A stretch of DNA of 64,000 bases. Source: Flavonifractor plautii ATCC 29863. GTDB lineage: Bacteria > Bacillota > Clostridia > Oscillospirales > Oscillospiraceae. The notes beneath the pieces are model-generated. The model searched no databases. It was not told the origin of the DNA and was given only the letters and a program-made list of their open reading frames with translations. The position numbers and the translations under genes were made by a program. The stretch spans positions 13,203-77,202 of the forward strand of contig NZ_JH417835.1 of the NCBI RefSeq assembly GCF_000239295.1, read 5' to 3'. Positions 33,431 through 41,985 of the stretch are shown piece after piece; positions within the stretch are counted from its first letter, which is position 1; each line of letters starts with the position of its first letter.

Positions 33431-34624
33431 ATGAAAGAGACAATACAAACAGCGGCGGAGAGCTTCCTCCCCGCGCTCTGGGCCATGTCCCGTGCGATGT
33501 ACGACCACCCTGAGCTGGGGCTGGAGGAGGTCAACTCCTCCCGCATGCTGCGTGAGTGGCTGGCGGAGCAGGGCTTCAAGGTGGAGGAGAACTTCCACGG
33601 CCTGCCCACCGCCTTCCGGGCAGTCTACGGCTCCGGCAGGCCGGTGCTGGGCTTCCTGTGCGAGTACGATGCGCTGCCCGAGGTGGGCCACGGCTGCGGC
33701 CACGACCTCATTGGCGCCGTCTCGGCGGGAGCTGCGGCTGCCCTGCGGCAGACGGTGGACGCCGTCGGCGGCACCCTGATTGTCTACGGTACGCCCGACG
33801 AGGAGGTCACCTGTACCAAAGTACAGCTCACCGACGAAGGGGCCTTTGACGAGCTGGATGTGGCCCTCATGCTACACCCCTATCAAAAGACCTGCGGCCG
33901 GATGGGGAGCATCGGCATCTATCCGGTGCAGTACGAGTTTTTCGGAAAGAAGTGCCATGCCAACGAGGCCGGGCCGGGCAGCGACTGCATCAACGCCCTG
34001 GACGCCGCCGTTGCCGCCTACCTCAGCGTCAACCAGGTCAAGCAGTACCTGGACGCCAACATCTACGGTATCCTCAACAGCGGCGGCACCCTGCCCAACA
34101 TCATCCCCGACTATGCCAGCCTGCGCTACTACATCCGCTGTGACCAGGAGTGGAAGACCCGTCGGGCGGTGGAGCGCATCAACCGCTGTGTCCAGGGGGC
34201 GGCGGACAGCATGGGGGCGGAGCTGAAGATCACCCAGTACCTGTGTCCCACCCAGCCGCTGCTGCTCAACGAGCCGCTGCTGGATGCCTATGAGGCGAAC
34301 ATGGCGGCGCTGGGTGAGCCGGTCGTGGTGGAGGAGGCCAACCGCCTATCTACCGACGCGGGCAACGTGAGCTTCCGGATACCCACCCTCCACGCGATGC
34401 TCGGCATTCACGGATGTGGGGGTGTCGATCTGCATACAGAGGAGTTCGCCGCCCGAACCGTGACCGAGGAGGGCCGGGAGGCCACCCGGCTGGGGGTCTG
34501 TGCCCTGGCGGGCGTGGGATACGACCTGCTCACCCGGCCTGAGCTGCTGGAGGCTGTCCGGGCCGACTTCCAGCGGGGCATCCGGGAACAGGACGAGAAA
34601 GGAGTTTCATCATCATGCTATTGA
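33431..34624 (+). CDS. M20 family amidohydrolase
   Basis: 397 residues, the normal size of M20D hydrolases (AbgB / ACY1L2 / hippurate-hydrolase group). Metal-binding GHGCGHD at about 93, acidic PDEEVT at about 122, and HEEFAA-type HTEEFAARTVTEEG near the end. It cleaves an N-acyl or peptide-like amide bond. The neighbours suggest it releases an amino acid or amine that is then handled by the ureohydrolase. It overlaps the next gene by 10 bp. Confidence 0.85.
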   Translation: MKETIQTAAESFLPALWAMSRAMYDHPELGLEEVNSSRMLREWLAEQGFKVEENFHGLPTAFRAVYGSGRPVLGFLCEYDALPEVGHGCGHDLIGAVSAGAAAALRQTVDAVGGTLIVYGTPDEEVTCTKVQLTDEGAFDELDVALMLHPYQKTCGRMGSIGIYPVQYEFFGKKCHANEAGPGSDCINALDAAVAAYLSVNQVKQYLDANIYGILNSGGTLPNIIPDYASLRYYIRCDQEWKTRRAVERINRCVQGAADSMGAELKITQYLCPTQPLLLNEPLLDAYEANMAALGEPVVVEEANRLSTDAGNVSFRIPTLHAMLGIHGCGGVDLHTEEFAARTVTEEGREATRLGVCALAGVGYDLLTRPELLEAVRADFQRGIREQDEKGVSSSCY

Positions 34625-35541
34625 AAAATTCTATCACGGAGGACAAGACTATCTGGGCTGGCCTGAACCACCCGGAGCTCCCCCTGGAGGAGGCCGACAT
34701 AGCTGTGTTCGGTATCCCCTACGACGGCGGGGTCAGCTTCCGCTCCGGCACTTGTGAGGCGCCCCAGGAGCTGCGGAAAATCACCCACACCATCTCGCCC
34801 ACCACCGAGGATTTCCGGGATATCTCCCCTGTGAAGGTCAAGGATCTGGGTGACTGCGTGGGGAAGGACCGGGACGAGATGTTCGCCGAGGCGGAGGAGC
34901 TGGCCTATCAGGCCGTGAAGGCGGGAAAGTTCTTTACCATGATCGGCGGCGACCACTCGGTGACGATCCCCGTCCACCGGGGCGTCAACCGGGCGGTGGA
35001 GGAGGACTTCGGTATCATCCACATCGACGCCCACTTCGATCTCTGCCACGAGATGCACGGGGACATTCTGTCCCACGGCTCCACCGAGCGGCGGGCCACC
35101 GAGCTGTCCCACGTGGGGGACAGTGACCACCTCTACTTCCTCGGCATCCGCTCCATCGAGTCCGACGAGCTGGAGTTCTACCAGAACAACAAGATCAACG
35201 TCCTCTCCGCCGCTGATGTGGACCACCTGGGGGTGCCGGCGGCACTGGAGCGGATGGTGTCCCACATGAAGCGGTTCTCCAAAGTCTATATCACTCTGGA
35301 TATTGACTGCCTGGACCCCGCCTATGCCGCCGGTACCGGCACGCCCCAATTCGGCGGCCTCACCGCCCGGCAGCTCCTGGACCTGCTGAAGGGCCTTTTT
35401 GACGGCCTCAACATCATCGGCATGGACGTGGTGGAGGTGGCCCCCAGACTGGACCCCTCTCTGGCGGCGCTGTTCGCGGCCCGGAAAATTATTACCGAGT
35501 GCTGGGCCCACCACTACTTCAAAAACCTCGCCCGTGCGTAA
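34615..35541 (+). CDS. speB: Agmatinase-like ureohydrolase
   Basis: 308 residues (agmatinase about 300). The binuclear Mn motifs are all present: GGDHSVT, DAHFDLCHE and DIDCLDPAYAAGTGTP. Ureohydrolases split a guanidino group to give urea (or formamide from formiminoglutamate). The substrate cannot be read directly; agmatine or a guanidino acid is likely. ATG 34615 lies behind AAAGGAG within the end of the hydrolase gene. Last gene of the sigma-54 operon. Confidence 0.82.
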   Translation: MLLKNSITEDKTIWAGLNHPELPLEEADIAVFGIPYDGGVSFRSGTCEAPQELRKITHTISPTTEDFRDISPVKVKDLGDCVGKDRDEMFAEAEELAYQAVKAGKFFTMIGGDHSVTIPVHRGVNRAVEEDFGIIHIDAHFDLCHEMHGDILSHGSTERRATELSHVGDSDHLYFLGIRSIESDELEFYQNNKINVLSAADVDHLGVPAALERMVSHMKRFSKVYITLDIDCLDPAYAAGTGTPQFGGLTARQLLDLLKGLFDGLNIIGMDVVEVAPRLDPSLAALFAARKIITECWAHHYFKNLARA

Positions 35542-35560
35542 GCAGAGAGAAGAAGACCAA

Positions 35561-35609
35561 GCGCATAAAACACGGCCTCCGGTTCAGGCGGAGGCCGTGT
35601 TTTATGCGC
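35561..35609 (+). terminator. Terminator of the sigma-54 operon
   Basis: A perfect 21-bp stem (35561-35581 with 35589-35609) with a 7-nt loop. The T-rich part (TTTTAT) lies in the 3' arm and is followed by CAGAAAAACTTTT. Confidence 0.85.
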
Positions 35610-35690
35610 TCAGAAAAACTTTTCAGACCGTTCATCCGTCCAATGTTTAACAGCCACTGCGGCGGTATACGTTTGGATGAGGTGAGCTTA

Positions 35691-38600
35691 ATGAAGCGGA
35701 TAGGTGCGCTGCTGCTCTGCGGTATTCTGCTGCTCCCGGCCGCCGGAGCTTCCGGCACCCCTTGGCCGGCCTGGGCAGCCGAGGCGCTGGCCTGGGGACG
35801 GGAAAAGTCGGTCAGCCGGGCATTTCTGGCCTCGCCGGGACAGCGTTTGACCCGCGGAGCGGTGGCCCGGCTGCTCTATGAGTCGGCAGGGCAGCCCGCT
35901 GCGCATGAGGAGTGCCCTTTCTCTGATGTGTCTGAAAAGGATGCCGTAGCCGTGGGCTGGGCAGCAGGGCAGGGCTATCTCACTGGCGTGGGAGATGGAA
36001 CCTATGAGCCAGGCCGCCCTGTCACCCGGCAGGAATTTGCCGCTATCCTCTGGAGACAGGCGGGAACACCCGAGGTACCGGTCCAAGGACTCGAGCGTTT
36101 TGGGGACGCCGGCACTGTGTCGGAATGGGCGAGGGATGCTGTGCTCTGGTGCCAGCAGGCCGGGGTAATGGCAGGCCGGAGCGGGGATAAACTGGCCCCA
36201 GAGGATACCATCACCACAGCGGAGGCGTTGGTCATGCTGGAGCGGGCCGCCGGGCTGCCCGATGTCGGGCAGCTCCGGGACGATCTGGAGATCCTTGCCG
36301 CACACCACCGGCCGGTGGGCTCCCAGGGGGAGGCCGATGCAGTCCGGTATCTGAGGGACCGCTTTGAGGAAATGGGGTACAGCGTCACTCTCCAGCCCTA
36401 TACCGACGGCCAGGGCCGCACCGGGCACAATGTCGCCGCGGTAAAGGCGGCCTCTGTTCCCGATGCGGATATCTTGGTGCTGTCCGCCCATCACGACAGT
36501 GTGCCCACTGCCTATGGGGCAAATGATAATGCCTCGGGTGTGGCTGCCCTGCTCTATACGGCGGAGGCGCTGAGGAATGTACCGACTGATACGGAGGTGC
36601 GCTTCCTCAGCTTCACCGATGAAGAGAACGGTAAGAATGGATCCCGGACCTACACCGCCTCTCTGACAGAGGAGGAGCGGACTCGGATAGTCGGTGCGAT
36701 CCAGTTCGATATGCTGGGCGGACTCGGTTCCACAGGGACTTTGGTGTGTACTGTAGACGGGGAGGCGAACTGGGTCAGCGACCTGCTTCAGAAAAAGAAT
36801 CCGGGGTTGGAGAGCGGAGTGGAGACCGCCAGCGACCATACCTCGTTTCAGCTCTCCGGAATACCTGCTGTCCTGCTGATGCAGAGGGGGCGGGGCTACC
36901 TGTACCACTCGGCGGCGGATACGGCGGAACAGCTGGATCTGTATGCCATTGCGGCTGCCGCTGACAGCGCAGCAGCCGCGGCGGAGGAGATCTGCTCGGC
37001 CGATACCCCCTCCTACCGGGCTCTGGCCCGGGAGCAGGGAGAGAGAAGCGCCTACCGCCAGACCAGACAGAATATGATCTATTTCGGCAGTTCCAGAGCG
37101 GATACTGAGGCGTACATCGGAGCGGCGGGAGAGCCCGTAGGCGCCAGTGAGATATCCGGGGAGGGGTGGACCGACACCTATGAGACCTACCACTACTCCA
37201 TGCGCTGGTTTGACAGCAAAGTTCCTATGAGTACCTATTACCAGTACCGCAACGGTTTTCTAGAGCGCATTGAGCTGCGGCCGGAGGAAACCGGCTATAC
37301 AGGGGAACAGGTACGGGAACTCATTGAGGCGATGTATGGCTCCCCCGTATCAGAGGAGGGGGGACAGACCGGCTGGTCCGACCCCATTTACAGCAAATAT
37401 ATCACGCTGTCCCGTGACGAGGAGGGGTGTCTCGTTACGGTGGGAAATTACTCCGTGGGCATCACCAATGTGCTGGCCTCCTATCCGGTGAGCGGCGGTC
37501 AAGCCGTCATCAGCGATCCGGAGGATGCGGCGGTATGGAACTATCTGTGTTCGATCCTCCCGCTGGAGGCCAGACAGAAGTTGGCCGAGTTCAACCTGTT
37601 TACGGACGGTACCAGTAATGTCCTGGCCTATACCTCTCCCATTCGGGAGGAGGGCGTTACGGACAACACCCGCTTTTCCATCAGCATTGACTACTTCGAT
37701 GTGTATGATGAAAACGGGGAGAAGCGGGACTGGAGCAAACTGACCTACACGATTTTACACGAGTATGGCCACGTCCTGCTGGAGGACGAGACACAGATAG
37801 ACCTGACCGTGGGCAGGGACACTCATGACCCGGCGGGATTTGTGGAGGGGGCCTTCCGCAGAGCGTTTTACGATGCGTTTTGGAGGGAGCTTGGAGTCAG
37901 CGGCGCAGGTGATTACGACAGATCGCCTACTCACTATGTGAGCCGTTACGGGGCCAACTACTTCCATGAGGATATCGCCGACACCTTTGCCGTCTTTGTG
38001 TTGGGTGGGGAGCCTGGAAAAAACACTGTGGCAGAGGAGAAGCTGCGCTTTTTCTGGAGGGACCCAGATATGACGGCGCTGCGGTCCGCTGTCCGGGAAA
38101 ACCTGGGGTTGGAGTGGCCGGAGCGAGCTGACACCAGCAGTTCCAGCCCCACGCCGCCGGTGGCCGCTGCTCTGGAGGAATTGGAACAGAAGCTGATGGA
38201 AGCGATTGTAGCGGTGGAGCAGCCGCCCGCCTTAGCATGTGCGGCACCGGTCGGTTCGGCGGAGCTGCCCATGGCTGTTAAAAACCTGTACTACAGCATC
38301 TTATCCGACCATCCGGAGTACAAGTATGCCTATGATCTCACTTCAGAGGTAGGGGAGGACGGACTGCTCCGCTGTAAAGTGTCCTATATGCCCTACCGTA
38401 CCGGCGCGTATCCCGCCGGATTTCAGGGAATAGAGGTGGATGGCCTGGATCGTCTGGTGGAGGTGGCGCGGGGTGGACTGTCACAGGAGAGTATTCCCAT
38501 CCGGATTACCGAGCCCACTCTGACAGTGGATGCCATGAACCGGGCGCTTCAGCAGGTGGGCGGAGGTTGGCTGTTGTGCCAGCTCAGCCGTGACGGCACC

Positions 38601-39119
38601 GCTATCACGGTCACGCCCCAGGGCGGCCTGAGCCGAGAGGAGGCCCTGAACCGGCTGGCTCAGTCAGAGTGCCTGGCAAGGCAGGTTTATGAGGAAATCG
38701 TCACGGCGGAGATGGGGAAGGCTGCACAGGCTGAGGCGCTGTATGCTTACTTGACGGAACAGGTACGTTACGACTTCCGATACTACAGCCAGCCCGGTGA
38801 GATGCCCTACAGCGCTACCACCGCATACGGGGCGCTCCATGACCATCTAGCCATCTGCGGCGGCTATGCCCAGGCGTTCCAGATGCTTTTACAACAGGCG
38901 GAGATTCCCTGTATTACCGTCAGTGGGAAGATGGGTGGAGAGAACCACATGTGGGTTCTGGCCCAGGTGGACGGCCAGTGGCTCTATTTTGATCCCACCA
39001 GCGACCGGGGCAGGGTTGATTACGGTTTTCAGTACTTCGGAGTGGGAGAGGATGCTCTGTTCCGCTATACCTGGGACCGGGAGGGGGCGCGCAGTTTAAC
39101 GGAGGCGCTGTTTCCCTAA
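35691..39119 (+). CDS. Secreted multidomain protein: SLH, M28 peptidase, HEXGH peptidase and transglutaminase-like domain
   Basis: 1142 residues from ATG 35691, behind GATGAGGTGAG; a signal peptide (about 1-22) fixes this start. Residues about 35-195 are SLH-like modules (GYLTGVGDGTYEPGRPVTRQEFA). Residues about 200-440 are an M28 aminopeptidase-like domain (LSAHHDS with His267/268 and Asp269, GANDNASGVAALL, TDEENGKNGS, SDHTSF). A zincin motif HEYGH lies at 690-694, with the likely third ligand Glu760 in HEDIADTFA. The C-terminus (about 990-1120) is transglutaminase-like with Cys1056, His1086 and Asp1101. It would act on peptides or proteins at the cell surface. I know no standard family with this combination. 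Confidence 0.83.
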   Translation: MKRIGALLLCGILLLPAAGASGTPWPAWAAEALAWGREKSVSRAFLASPGQRLTRGAVARLLYESAGQPAAHEECPFSDVSEKDAVAVGWAAGQGYLTGVGDGTYEPGRPVTRQEFAAILWRQAGTPEVPVQGLERFGDAGTVSEWARDAVLWCQQAGVMAGRSGDKLAPEDTITTAEALVMLERAAGLPDVGQLRDDLEILAAHHRPVGSQGEADAVRYLRDRFEEMGYSVTLQPYTDGQGRTGHNVAAVKAASVPDADILVLSAHHDSVPTAYGANDNASGVAALLYTAEALRNVPTDTEVRFLSFTDEENGKNGSRTYTASLTEEERTRIVGAIQFDMLGGLGSTGTLVCTVDGEANWVSDLLQKKNPGLESGVETASDHTSFQLSGIPAVLLMQRGRGYLYHSAADTAEQLDLYAIAAAADSAAAAAEEICSADTPSYRALAREQGERSAYRQTRQNMIYFGSSRADTEAYIGAAGEPVGASEISGEGWTDTYETYHYSMRWFDSKVPMSTYYQYRNGFLERIELRPEETGYTGEQVRELIEAMYGSPVSEEGGQTGWSDPIYSKYITLSRDEEGCLVTVGNYSVGITNVLASYPVSGGQAVISDPEDAAVWNYLCSILPLEARQKLAEFNLFTDGTSNVLAYTSPIREEGVTDNTRFSISIDYFDVYDENGEKRDWSKLTYTILHEYGHVLLEDETQIDLTVGRDTHDPAGFVEGAFRRAFYDAFWRELGVSGAGDYDRSPTHYVSRYGANYFHEDIADTFAVFVLGGEPGKNTVAEEKLRFFWRDPDMTALRSAVRENLGLEWPERADTSSSSPTPPVAAALEELEQKLMEAIVAVEQPPALACAAPVGSAELPMAVKNLYYSILSDHPEYKYAYDLTSEVGEDGLLRCKVSYMPYRTGAYPAGFQGIEVDGLDRLVEVARGGLSQESIPIRITEPTLTVDAMNRALQQVGGGWLLCQLSRDGTAITVTPQGGLSREEALNRLAQSECLARQVYEEIVTAEMGKAAQAEALYAYLTEQVRYDFRYYSQPGEMPYSATTAYGALHDHLAICGGYAQAFQMLLQQAEIPCITVSGKMGGENHMWVLAQVDGQWLYFDPTSDRGRVDYGFQYFGVGEDALFRYTWDREGARSLTEALFP

Positions 39120-39131
39120 TCGGGAAAATTG

Positions 39132-39177
39132 GAAAACGGCAGTGACGCATACCCCTGTATACGTCACTGCCGTTTTC
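39132..39177 (+). terminator. Rho-independent terminator
   Basis: A 16-bp stem (39132-39147 with 39162-39177) starting GAAAACGGC and ending GCCGTTTTC. The loop holds a further short ATAC/GTAT pairing. Confidence 0.85.
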
Positions 39178-39606
39178 GGCTGCCCGGCGAATCATCGTCA
39201 TGGCCTCGGCGCAGATGATAGGCATCGCATTGGGCAGGCGAAAGAAGCGTGTGGCGGTTTCTGCTTGGATGATGTTGTCCAGAGCGCGTACTGCGCCGCC
39301 CCATCAGCCGGGCTGAGGGCTTGTCTCCCGAAGGGATCAGCGCATGCCTGCTGTGCAATATGCAGATATGTGGAATCACCATTTTGACTTCCCCACTGGG
39401 ACAGTGCTCTCCGCCGGACTCTATATTGATCACACCCGGGGCAAAACGCAGCCAAATTTCTGATTTTGGGTATGCAAATTAAGACCGAGACGTTTGCTCT
39501 ATCCCGGCCCCTGTCCTTCTGCATCCCGGCAGTCCTCCCAATCCGGGAGACGAAATAGGCGGTTGAGGACGGTCCGCGTCTGCCGAGAGAGTCAAGCTGC
39601 CATGGC
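39178..39606. other. Gene-poor interval, possible gene remnant
   Basis: No frame has a start, ribosome site and recognisable domain. Short minus-strand peptide stretches around 39190-39270 (helix-like, QAETATRFFRLPNAMPIICAEA-type composition) could be the tail of a decayed gene. No terminator for the ogt gene is evident. I see no RNA gene. Confidence 0.35.
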
Positions 39607-40146
39607 TCAAAGCGCCGTGCCCCTCTTGGGGACGGACAGGCGGGAGAGCTCCACGCCCTCGTGCTCCAGCAGCCGGAGCTTGGCGGCGATGCCGCCGGCA
39701 TACCCGGTGAGGCTGCCGCCGGAGCCCACGACCCGGTGGCAGGGAATGATGATGGAGATGGGGTTGTGGCCCACCGCGCCGCCCACTGCCTGGCTGGACA
39801 TGGAGGGCCTTCCCATCTGCGCCGCCAGCGCCCGGGCAAGAGCTCCATAGGTCGTGGTTTCTCCGTAGGGTATTTGGCACAGCAGCCTCCATACCCGCTG
39901 TCGGAACTCCCCGCCAATGGGGCACAGGGGCAGTTCGGAGGGCATCGGCTTTTCTCCAGCAAAATACCGGGCCAGCCAGTCCCGCGCCGCGTCAAAGACG
40001 GGAAGCCCGTCCCGCTCCTCCAGCGCCTCCCGCACGGCTCCGCCGAAATACTTCTGCCCCTCCAGCCAAAGGCCGATCAGGTGCTCCCCATCGCTGCCCA
40101 GCGTGAGCATCCCCAGCGGGGATGGGCAGACCGCAGAATAGTACAT
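39607..40146 (-). CDS. ogt: Methylated-DNA-protein cysteine methyltransferase
   Basis: 179 residues (Ogt about 170). It has the suicide-Cys motif IIIPCHRVVGSGG, the DNA-binding helix region GETTTYGALARALAAQMGRP and the Asn hinge GHNPI. It removes alkyl groups from O6-guanine, one turnover per molecule. AAAAAGGAGG precedes ATG 40146. It stands alone, divergent from the histidine operon. Confidence 0.93.
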   Translation of the reverse strand: MYYSAVCPSPLGMLTLGSDGEHLIGLWLEGQKYFGGAVREALEERDGLPVFDAARDWLARYFAGEKPMPSELPLCPIGGEFRQRVWRLLCQIPYGETTTYGALARALAAQMGRPSMSSQAVGGAVGHNPISIIIPCHRVVGSGGSLTGYAGGIAAKLRLLEHEGVELSRLSVPKRGTAL

Positions 40147-40271
40147 CCAATTCCTCCTTTTTGATCAATCAGATGGATTTCACAGCGGCACCGCAGGCCG
40201 CCTGTCAATGAGATCATAGCACAAAACGCACCGATTTTCTCCTATGAACGTTCCAAGCCAACAAAAGGGGG

Positions 40272-40300
40272 TTGACAGGAGCGGGGAATATGTGTATCAT
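40272..40300 (+). promoter_or_regulatory. Promoter of the histidine operon
   Basis: Perfect -35 TTGACA (40272-40277), 17-bp spacer, -10 TATCAT (40295-40300). The start point would be near 40307. Confidence 0.85.
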
Positions 40301-40304
40301 TACA

Positions 40305-40324
40305 CTAACGCTTTAATTCGTTAG
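40305..40324. promoter_or_regulatory. Candidate histidine operator
   Basis: CTAACG, 8 AT-rich bases, CGTTAG: a 20-bp dyad placed on the transcription start point, the normal place for a repressor. No T-box or leader peptide is seen, so a TrpR-like (YerC/HisR) repressor is a reasonable guess. Confidence 0.55.
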
Positions 40325-40343
40325 CGAGATAGAAGGTGATTCA

Positions 40344-41399
40344 ATGTCGCAGTTTCTAAACGGGGCGCTCCGGCGGCTCACCCCCTATACGCCGGGGGAA
40401 CAGCCCCGGAATCAGGCATACATCAAGCTGAACACCAATGAATCTCCCTATCCCCCGTCGCCGGGGGTACTGGCGGCGCTGAACCGGGCGGAGGGGGAGA
40501 ACCTGCGCCTCTACTCCGACCCGGAAGCGGTGGAGCTGAGGGAGGCGCTGGCGGCCCGGTACGGGGTGGAGCGTGAGAATGTGTTTGTCGCCAACGGCTC
40601 CGACGAGGCCCTCAGCTTCGCCTTTCTGGCCTATGCCGCCGACGGCCGGGGGGTGGCCTTTCCCGACATCAGCTACGGGTTTTACGCCGTGTTCGCCCGC
40701 CTGTACGGCATACCAGTCCGGCAGGTGCCCCTGCGGGCGGACTTCCGCCTGGTGCCGGAGGACTACAATCACCTGCATCGAACCATTGTGCTCGCCAACC
40801 CCAACGCCCCCACCGGCCTGGCCCTGAGTCGGGACGAGGTAGAGGGGATTGTCCGGGCCAACCCGGATGCGGTGGTGGTGGTGGACGAGGCCTATGTGGA
40901 CTTCGGCGGGGAGAGCGCGGTGCCCCTCACCGCCCGCTATCCCAACCTGCTGGTGGTGCAGACCTTTTCCAAGTCCCGCTCCATGGCGGGAGCCCGGCTG
41001 GGCTACGCCATCGGGGATGCGGCCCTGATTCAGGATCTGGAGGCCATCCGCTTCTCCACCAATCCCTACAACGTCAACCGCCTGACCCTGCGGGCAGGGG
41101 CCGCGGCCCTGGCGGAGCAGGACTACTACGACGCCAACTGCGCGGCCATCGTGGACACCCGCGCCGATACCAAGCGGCGGCTGGAGGCGCTTGGCTTCAC
41201 CTGCACCGACTCCAGGGCGAACTTCCTCTTTGCCCGCCATCCGGCAGCGGACGGCGGGGACCTCTACCGGAGGCTCAAGGAGCGCGGGGTGCTGGTGCGC
41301 CGCTTCGACGCCCCCCGCATCGGGGACTATATCCGCATCACCATCGGTACCAGGGCCCAGATGGACGCCCTGCTGGAACGGCTGGAGGGACTGCTATGA
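40344..41399 (+). CDS. hisC: Histidinol-phosphate aminotransferase
   Basis: 351 residues (HisC about 350). Fold-type I PLP enzyme with NTNESPYPPSP near the N-terminus, VFVANGSDEAL, NPNAPTG, the DEAY Asp, and the PLP Lys at about residue 210 in TFSKSRSMAGARLGY. It converts imidazole acetol phosphate to histidinol phosphate. First gene of the operon; AGAAGGTGAT precedes ATG 40344. Confidence 0.95.
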   Translation: MSQFLNGALRRLTPYTPGEQPRNQAYIKLNTNESPYPPSPGVLAALNRAEGENLRLYSDPEAVELREALAARYGVERENVFVANGSDEALSFAFLAYAADGRGVAFPDISYGFYAVFARLYGIPVRQVPLRADFRLVPEDYNHLHRTIVLANPNAPTGLALSRDEVEGIVRANPDAVVVVDEAYVDFGGESAVPLTARYPNLLVVQTFSKSRSMAGARLGYAIGDAALIQDLEAIRFSTNPYNVNRLTLRAGAAALAEQDYYDANCAAIVDTRADTKRRLEALGFTCTDSRANFLFARHPAADGGDLYRRLKERGVLVRRFDAPRIGDYIRITIGTRAQMDALLERLEGLL

Positions 41400-41983
41400 G
41401 AACCGCCCGCATTGCGCGCAAGACCAATGAGACCGACATCACCCTCACCATTTGTCTGGACGGCCGGGGGGTGAGCGCCATTCAGAGCGGCGTGGGCTTT
41501 CTTGACCACATGCTCACCCTGCTGGCCCGCCACGGGCGGCTGGATTTGGAGCTCACCTGCCGGGGAGACACTCAGGTGGACGACCACCACAGCGTGGAGG
41601 ATATCGGCATCGCTCTGGGGGACGCCGTGGCCCAGGCCCTGGGGGAAAAGCGGGGGGTGCGCCGGTACGCCTCCCTCCACCTGCCCATGGACGAGGCGCT
41701 GATTCTGTGCGCGGTGGATCTGTCCGGCCGGGGGGGCTATTACGATGCCCTGGACATCCCGGCCCAGAAGATCGGGCGCTTCGACACCGAGCTGGTGTAC
41801 GAGTTCATGAACGCCTTCGCCGTCCACGCCGGCCTCACCCTCCACCTGCGGAGGGTGTGCGGCCGCAACTCCCACCACATCGTGGAGGGGGCCTTCAAGG
41901 CCCTGGGCCGGGCCCTGCGGGAGGCGGCGGCCATTGATCCAGAGGGCCGGGACGAAATTCCATCCACAAAGGGGATGCTTTGA
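41396..41983 (+). CDS. hisB: Imidazoleglycerol-phosphate dehydratase
   Basis: 195 residues, the monofunctional form. Duplicated metal motifs: DDHHSVEDIG and GRNSHHIVEGAFKALGRALREA, plus GFLDHMLTLLARHG. It makes imidazole acetol phosphate. It overlaps hisC by 4 bp. The phosphatase half of enterobacterial HisB is absent, and no histidinol phosphatase is encoded in the operon. Confidence 0.96.
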   Translation: MRTARIARKTNETDITLTICLDGRGVSAIQSGVGFLDHMLTLLARHGRLDLELTCRGDTQVDDHHSVEDIGIALGDAVAQALGEKRGVRRYASLHLPMDEALILCAVDLSGRGGYYDALDIPAQKIGRFDTELVYEFMNAFAVHAGLTLHLRRVCGRNSHHIVEGAFKALGRALREAAAIDPEGRDEIPSTKGML

Positions 41984-41985
41984 CC

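Noticed and set aside
39198-39995. Minus-strand open frame overlapping ogt in another frame
   Set aside because: Most of it lies inside ogt; the remainder shows no domain, so only a possible remnant is noted for 39178-39606.
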